In this document: piece by piece, positions 59,222-64,000 of the stretch | Position numbering within the stretch: the stretch's first letter is position 1 | Layout of the letters: each line of letters opens with the position of its first letter | Origin: Microbacterium paraoxydans | Lineage (GTDB): Bacteria > Actinomycetota > Actinomycetes > Actinomycetales > Microbacteriaceae | Direction: 5' to 3' | NCBI RefSeq assembly: GCF_900105335.1 | Contig: NZ_LT629770.1 | Location: 3,410,001-3,474,000 of the forward strand | DNA: 64,000 bases | Made by a program: the position numbers and the translations under genes | The notes under the pieces: model-generated | The model's input: the letters and a program-made list of their open reading frames with translations, nothing else | The model's database searches: none | What the model was told of the DNA's origin: nothing

Positions 59222-59274
59222 ACAGCTATGGAAACAAAGTGAACGGCTCGAAATGAGACCCGTCCGCGACTAGT

Positions 59275-59311
59275 GGTCTGCCCTGTCTGGGCAGACCGAC
59301 CCAGACAGGAG
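59275..59311 (+). promoter_or_regulatory. Mutually exclusive hairpins before infB
   Basis: Hairpin A pairs GGTCTGCCC (59275-59283) with GGGCAGACC (59289-59297). Hairpin B pairs TGTCTGGG (59284-59291) with CCCAGACA (59300-59307), whose last base is the A of the AGGAG ribosome site. Both are perfect and share 59284-59291, so only one can form. B would hide the ribosome site edge, A would free it. Confidence 0.65.
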
Positions 59312-59315
59312 AATT

Positions 59316-62051
59316 GTGGCTGGTAAACCACGCGTACATGAGATCGCCGCCGAACTCGGCGTCGACAGCAAGGTCGCACTTGCGAAGCTCAAGGAACTCG
59401 GCGAGTTCGTGAAGAGCCCGTCCTCGACGGTCGAGCCCCCGGTGGCGCGCAAGCTGCGTGCCGCGATCGAGGCCGACCCGTCCCTCAAGGCGGCCTCCGA
59501 GCCCGCTGCGGCGAAGCCCGCCGCGAAGCCGGCACCGAAGTCCTCGGCGCCCACCCCCGGTCCGAAGCCCGGCCCCAAGCCGGGTCCTGCCGCTCCGGCC
59601 GCACCCGCCCCGAGCCCGGCGCCCGCCCCCGCGGCGGAGAAGGCTCCGGCGCCGTCGGCGCCCGCGAAGCCGTCGGCTCCGGCTCCGGCCGCACCGTCCT
59701 CGGGTGACGGCAACGCGCCGAAGCCCGGCGCGCCCCGCCCCGGCAACAACCCGTTCTCGTCCGCTCAGGGCATGGGCCAGCGTCCCGCCGGTCCTCGTCC
59801 CGGCAACAACCCCTTCGCCTCGGCGCAGGGGATGGGCCAGCGGCCGACCCCCGGGAACATCCCGCGCCCGCAGGCGCCCCGTCCCGGCGCTCCGCGCCCG
59901 GGTGCCCCTCGTCCCGGCTCGCCGCGACCCGGTGCACCCCGCGGCGGTCAGGGTGGACGTCCCGGTGCTCCGTTCCAGCAGCGTACGGGCGGCCCCGGTC
60001 GTCCGGGCGGCGGTGGCGGTCCCGGTGCAGGTCCCCGTCCCGGCGGTGGTTTCGCCGGCCGTCCCGGTGGCGGCGGTGGCCGTGGCCGCGGTCCCGGCGG
60101 TGGTACCGCAGGCGCCTTCGGTAAGGGCGGCGGCAAGAGCAAGCAGCGCAAGTCGCGGCGGGCGAAGCGGCAAGAGTTCGAGATGCGGAGCGCCCCGGTC
60201 GTCGGTGGCGTCAACGTCACCCGCGGCAACGGGGAGATCATCCGCATGCGTCGCGGCGCGTCCATCGCGGACTTCGCCGACAAGATCGAGTCCCTGACCG
60301 GCTACACCGTGCAGCCGGGCACCCTCGTCACGATCCTCTTCAACCTCGGCGAGATGGCCACGGCCACCGAGTCGCTGGATGAGGCCACGTTCGAGGTCCT
60401 CGGTGAGGAGCTGGGCTACAAGGTCCAGATGGTCTCGCCCGAGGACGAGGACAAGGAGCTCCTCGAGGGCTTCGGTCTCGACCTCGAGAAGGAGCTGGAG
60501 GAGGAGAGCGAGGACGACCTCGAGATCCGTCCCCCGGTGGTCACCGTCATGGGTCACGTGGACCACGGTAAGACCCGCCTTCTCGACGCGATCCGTCAGA
60601 CCAACGTCATCGAGGGTGAGGCCGGCGGCATCACCCAGCACATCGGTGCCTACCAGGTCTGGACCGAGCACGAGGGCATCGAGCGGGCGATCACGTTCAT
60701 CGACACCCCCGGTCACGAGGCGTTCACCGCCATGCGTGCCCGTGGTGCGCAGGTCACCGACCTGGCGATCCTGGTGGTCGCGGCCGACGACGGCATCATG
60801 CCGCAGACGGTCGAGGCGCTGAACCACGCTCAGGCGGCGAACGTGCCGATCGTGGTCGCGGTGAACAAGGTCGACAAGCCTGAGGCCAACCCGGCCAAGG
60901 TGCGTCAGCAGCTCACCGAGTACGGTCTGGTGGCCGAGGAGTACGGTGGCGACGTCATGTTCGTCGACGTGTCGGCCAGGGCGAACACCGGTATTCAGGA
61001 GCTCCTGGACGCGGTGCTGCTCACGGCGGACGCCGGTCTCGACCTGACCGCCAACCCGAACAAGGCCGCTCGCGGTGTCGCCATCGAGGCGAAGCTCGAC
61101 AAGGGCCGCGGTTCGGTCGCGACGGTGCTGATCCAGTCCGGAACCCTCCGGGTCGGCGATGCGATCGTGGCGGGCACCGCTTATGGCCGCGTCCGCGCGA
61201 TGATCGACGAGAACGGCGAGATCGTCGAGGCGGCCGCACCGTCTCGTCCGGTCCAGGTGCAGGGTCTGAACTCCGTGCCGCGCGCCGGCGACGTCTTCAT
61301 CGTGACCGAGGAAGACCGCATGGCCCGTCAGATCGCGGAGAAGCGCGAAGCCGTCGAGCGCAACGCCCAGCTGGCCAAGGCCCGCAAGCGCATCTCGCTC
61401 GAGGACTTCACCCGTGCTCTCGAAGAGGGCAAGGTCGAGTCGCTCAACCTCATCATCAAGGGTGACGTCTCCGGTGCCGTCGAGGCGCTGGAGGAGTCGC
61501 TCCTCAAGATCGAGGTCGACGACTCGGTGCAGCTGCGCATCATCCACCGCGGTGTCGGTGCGATCACCGAGTCCGACGTGAACCTGGCGACGATCGACAA
61601 CGCGATCATCGTGGGCTTCAACGTCCGCCCCGACACGAAGGCGCGCGAGCGCGCCCAGCGTGAGGGTGTGGACATCCGCTTCTACTCCGTCATCTACAAC
61701 GCGATCGAGGAGATCGAGAGCTCGCTCAAGGGCATGCTCAAGCCGGAGTACGAAGAGGTCCAGTCGGGTGTCGCCGAGATCCGCGAGGTGTTCCGCTCCT
61801 CGAAGTTCGGCAACATCGCGGGTGTCATCGTCCGGTCCGGGACGATCACGCGGAACGCGAAGGCCCGCGTCATCCGCGACGGCGTCGTCATCGCCGATGG
61901 TCTGGCCATCGAGTCGCTGCGCCGGTTCAAGGACGACGTCACCGAGGTGCGGACGGACTACGAGGCCGGTATCGGCCTCGGCAAGTACAACGACATCCAG
62001 GTCGGCGACGAGATCGAGACGACCGAGATGGTGGAGAAGCCGCGCGGCTGA
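59316..62051 (+). CDS. infB: Translation initiation factor IF-2
   Basis: This 911-residue GTPase delivers initiator tRNA to the 30S subunit. The N-terminal IF2N helix bundle ([25 protein letters not shown]) is followed by about 250 residues of Ala/Pro/Gly-rich linker with [20 protein letters not shown] repeats. The GTPase domain has G1 GHVDHGKT (413-420), then domains II-IV. GTG 59316 has AGGAGAATT upstream, and competing hairpins lie just before it. The linker is long but typical for high-GC actinobacteria. Confidence 0.96.
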   Translation: MAGKPRVHEIAAELGVDSKVALAKLKELGEFVKSPSSTVEPPVARKLRAAIEADPSLKAASEPAAAKPAAKPAPKSSAPTPGPKPGPKPGPAAPAAPAPSPAPAPAAEKAPAPSAPAKPSAPAPAAPSSGDGNAPKPGAPRPGNNPFSSAQGMGQRPAGPRPGNNPFASAQGMGQRPTPGNIPRPQAPRPGAPRPGAPRPGSPRPGAPRGGQGGRPGAPFQQRTGGPGRPGGGGGPGAGPRPGGGFAGRPGGGGGRGRGPGGGTAGAFGKGGGKSKQRKSRRAKRQEFEMRSAPVVGGVNVTRGNGEIIRMRRGASIADFADKIESLTGYTVQPGTLVTILFNLGEMATATESLDEATFEVLGEELGYKVQMVSPEDEDKELLEGFGLDLEKELEEESEDDLEIRPPVVTVMGHVDHGKTRLLDAIRQTNVIEGEAGGITQHIGAYQVWTEHEGIERAITFIDTPGHEAFTAMRARGAQVTDLAILVVAADDGIMPQTVEALNHAQAANVPIVVAVNKVDKPEANPAKVRQQLTEYGLVAEEYGGDVMFVDVSARANTGIQELLDAVLLTADAGLDLTANPNKAARGVAIEAKLDKGRGSVATVLIQSGTLRVGDAIVAGTAYGRVRAMIDENGEIVEAAAPSRPVQVQGLNSVPRAGDVFIVTEEDRMARQIAEKREAVERNAQLAKARKRISLEDFTRALEEGKVESLNLIIKGDVSGAVEALEESLLKIEVDDSVQLRIIHRGVGAITESDVNLATIDNAIIVGFNVRPDTKARERAQREGVDIRFYSVIYNAIEEIESSLKGMLKPEYEEVQSGVAEIREVFRSSKFGNIAGVIVRSGTITRNAKARVIRDGVVIADGLAIESLRRFKDDVTEVRTDYEAGIGLGKYNDIQVGDEIETTEMVEKPRG

Positions 62052-62064
62052 TCCGCACGACTGC

Positions 62065-62108
62065 GGCGGCTGCCTCCTCCTCCCGTGACGGGGGAGGGGG
62101 CAGCCGCC
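62065..62108 (+). terminator. Long hairpin between infB and rbfA
   Basis: GGCGGCTGCC...CCTCCCG and CGGGGGAGG...GGCAGCCGCC form an about 20-bp stem around TGA, with one or two irregular pairs. No T-run follows, so it may be a partial terminator, a processing site or mRNA stabiliser. It separates the stop of infB from rbfA. Confidence 0.6.
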
Positions 62109-62156
62109 TCCGCGGTTCGCTGGGAGCCGCGATGCACAGAGGTGGGAGAAGGAACA

Positions 62157-62582
62157 ATGGCTGGTGAACGACAGGCCCGACTCGCGGATCGTATCCGCGT
62201 GATCCTCGCCGAGCGCTTGGAGAAGGGGCTGCGCGACCCGCGTCTGGGCTTCGTGACCATCACCGACGTCCGCGTGAGCGGCGATCTGCAGCACGCGTCC
62301 GTGTTCTACACGGTGCTCGGCACGGAAGAGGAGCGCCTCGCCAGCGGTGCCGCGCTCACCTCTGCGACCGGCATGCTGCGCAGCGAGGTCGGACGACAGC
62401 TCAGCACTCGACTCGTCCCTACGCTCGAGTTCATCCCGGACGCGCTCCCGGAGAACGCCGACCACATCACCGCTCTGCTGCGCGAGGCGCAGGAGCGCGA
62501 CGCGGAGGTGGCCAAGCTGGCCTCGTCCGCGACCCACGCCGGCGAAGCCGACCCCTACCGGTCGGACGACGACGAGGACTGA
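62157..62582 (+). CDS. rbfA: 30S ribosome-binding factor A
   Basis: This 141-residue KH-like protein assists 16S rRNA processing and 30S maturation. It shows DRIRVILAERLEKGLRDPRLGFVTITDVRVSGDLQHASVFYTVLG, the family core, and an acidic C-terminal tail. GGAGAAGG precedes ATG 62157. A long hairpin lies between infB and this gene. truB, often next, is absent. Confidence 0.95.
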   Translation: MAGERQARLADRIRVILAERLEKGLRDPRLGFVTITDVRVSGDLQHASVFYTVLGTEEERLASGAALTSATGMLRSEVGRQLSTRLVPTLEFIPDALPENADHITALLREAQERDAEVAKLASSATHAGEADPYRSDDDED

Positions 62583-62620
62583 TCCCGTCTGATACCCTCA
62601 GGTCCGCGGCGGGACAACCG

Positions 62621-64000
62621 GTGGATCTGGGGGGGATCGACATCGAGTCTCGGAACGCGCCTGCGGGGTCGTCCGTCGCGCCCGGCGACGTCGAGGCGCT
62701 GCTGGACGAGCTTCGGGCTCGGGAGCTCGCGTGCGCCCCGCACGTGGCCGCGCGGCTCGTCGCCGCGCTTCCGGCGGACCCGGCGGCCGTCATGGCGGTG
62801 GCGGCCCGCCTCACGCCGGAGCAGCGGCGAGGCCTCGGCCGGCTGCCGTGGCCTCTGCCGTCCGTCGCCGACGCCGTCCCTCTCGGCATGCTGTCGGCCC
62901 CGGACCGGCTGCTGTTGCTCACCGTGGCACTGGCGTTCGAGGATGACCTCGATCCGGTCCTCGCGGTGGACGGGCGCGGCGTGGAGGAGGTGCGGGCGAG
63001 CGGCGCCGCGCCGCACCTGGTGATCCACGCGGGACGTGTCCGGTTCGCCGACCCCCGGATGGAGACGGGAGTGCACGCGGCCGCCTCTGCGGCTGAGGTC
63101 GCGCACACGCACGCGCGCCTGGCCGCGGTCGCCGTCCGGCGGCGAGATCGGGTGGCTGCGGCCTGGCATCGCGCGCGTGGGGGCGCCGTCCGCGATCAAC
63201 GGTCCGCAGCGGTGCTGACGGCAGGTGCCCGCGCCGCTGCCGCAGAGTGACGCCAGGAACGCGTACTGCTGCTCGCCGCCGAGGCCGCGAAGCACGCGGC
63301 CGGCGACATCGGCGAGGAGGCGCGAGTGCTCGCCGGGTGCGCGGCGCTCGCATGCGGTCATGCGGCGGATGCCGAGGAATGGTTGGGAAGCCTCGTCTGC
63401 GGTGCCGCCGAGCACCGTCGGGGGCGAGCGCTCGGACCGTTCCTCGTCGCCCGCACGTTCCGGTACGGAGCGGTGCCGGCCGTCGATCCGCAGCGGCTCG
63501 CTCCGCTGCGTACGGGGGACGGCGACTCCTGGGCGCGGTTCGCGGCGCTCCTGGCGATCCTGTGCGCGGAGCGCGGCGACCGCAGGGCGGGTCGCCGCTG
63601 GCTCGCCGATGTCCGTGATGGGGCCTCGCGCGTCGGCGGGGACGGCGTCCTGCGGGACGCGGTCGAGTCGCTGTGCGGCCTTCTCGCCGGGGAGGTCGCC
63701 ACGGGTGACGTGCCAGGAACCGGCGGGCTGCTGGGCGCCGTGTCGGGGGCTCTGCACGCCGCGTGCGGCGGCGACATCGACGAGGGCCTGCGGCTGCTGC
63801 AGACCGCGGATCTCCCCGGGGTGGGGGAGCGCGATCCGATGATCCCCGGTTTCGAGCACAGCCCACTGGGCCGGGCCTACCGGATCGTCACCGAGGTGCT
63901 GCTTCTTGTCTGGCGGGGAGACATCGGTCGCGCCCGGCTGCTGCTGCGGCGGGCAGCGGTCGAGCTCCCCGTCGCGATCCCGTTCGCGGGACTCGGCGTG
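62621..64000 (+). pseudogene. LuxR/MalT-like regulator fragment, interrupted by in-frame TGA, right end outside window
   Basis: From GTG 62621 an open frame codes for 209 residues and stops at TGA 63248-63250. The same frame continues unbroken to the window end (RQERVLLLAAEAAKHAAGD...), with the same GC-rich codon use and helical-repeat pattern. The first part (LLLLTVALAFEDDLDPVLAVDG, FADPRM, AWHRARG) resembles the region between ATPase and tetratricopeptide repeats of large LuxR regulators, but no P-loop is seen. A nonsense mutation, a sequencing error or read-through (the stop is TGA-C) are possible. An extended -10 TGATACCCT lies at 62590-62598. Confidence 0.55.

Noticed and set aside
59226..62537. 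Minus-strand open frame of about 1100 codons opposite infB
   Set aside because: Mirror of infB codon bias; infB carries all GTPase motifs.
63225..63842. Separate open frame overlapping the regulator fragment after the TGA
   Set aside because: Arg/Ser/Pro-rich shadow; the same frame as the upstream part carries the natural codon pattern.

Overview
The window reads as the chromosome of a high-GC actinobacterium, most likely a Microbacterium or close Microbacteriaceae relative. The evidence is the GC-rich codon use, the gene order argS-lysA-hom-thrB-rho-prfA and tsaC-wecA-atp operon, a Rho with a long Ala/Glu/Arg-rich N-terminal insertion, a fused PhzE-type anthranilate synthase, the non-mevalonate genes dxr/rseP/ispG, and frequent leaderless genes. 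Nearly all of it is core chromosome; the only mobile-looking piece is a DDE transposase-like fragment at the left edge, next to the 3' end of a tRNA-Arg(CCG).

Layout. 2-1500: transposase-like fragment, hairpin terminator, tRNA-Arg. 1.5-8.2 kb: SGNH hydrolase, argS, an LmeA-like envelope protein, an autoregulated-looking hydrolase/TetR/hydrolase operon with a 12-bp inverted-repeat operator, and a YihY membrane protein. 8.3-15.3 kb: lysA, hom, thrB, rho, prfA. 15.3-20.9 kb: citrate-type two-component system, CitMHS transporter, cysE and cysK, which separate prfA from prmC. 21-31.3 kb: prmC, tsaC, WecA-like transferase, AtpI-like protein and the atpBEFHAGDC operon, ending in a 17-bp-stem terminator. 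31.3-40.4 kb: YaaA, a membrane protein with a Pro-rich tail, a candidate 35-residue leaderless small ORF, PP2C phosphatase, an EccC/FtsK-like ATPase with a frameshift, asparaginase, OsmC, PlsC-type acyltransferase, and an FKBP lipoprotein. 40.4-49.8 kb: dxr, rseP and ispG, interleaved with opposite-strand genes: a MurE-type ligase, a YcnI copper protein and its membrane partner, fused trpEG with a complete Trp attenuator, and pcp. 49.8-57.8 kb: NTF2-like protein, AlaX-like hydrolase, nucleotidyltransferase, RNB nuclease, PEP-mutase-family protein, proS, PPOX-fold protein and LOG protein. 57.9-64 kb: nusA-ylxR-infB-rbfA, then a LuxR/MalT-like regulator interrupted by an in-frame TGA and running off the window.

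How genes work together. Translation and termination factors (argS, tRNA-Arg, prfA/prmC, tsaC, proS, rho, nusA, ylxR, infB, rbfA), aspartate-family amino acids (lysA, hom, thrB), cysteine synthesis (cysE-cysK), citrate sensing and uptake, and ATP synthase form recognisable functional blocks.

The most informative non-coding signals are: a classical Trp attenuator (leader peptide MIAHITWWPAS and three competing hairpins) before the PhzE-like gene; a shared start grammar in which a -10-like hexamer sits exactly 6 nt before the start codon of about 20 genes on both strands; two intergenic arrays of an 18-19 bp GCCTGTT.TCGCG repeat; mutually exclusive hairpins before infB; and the TetR operator.
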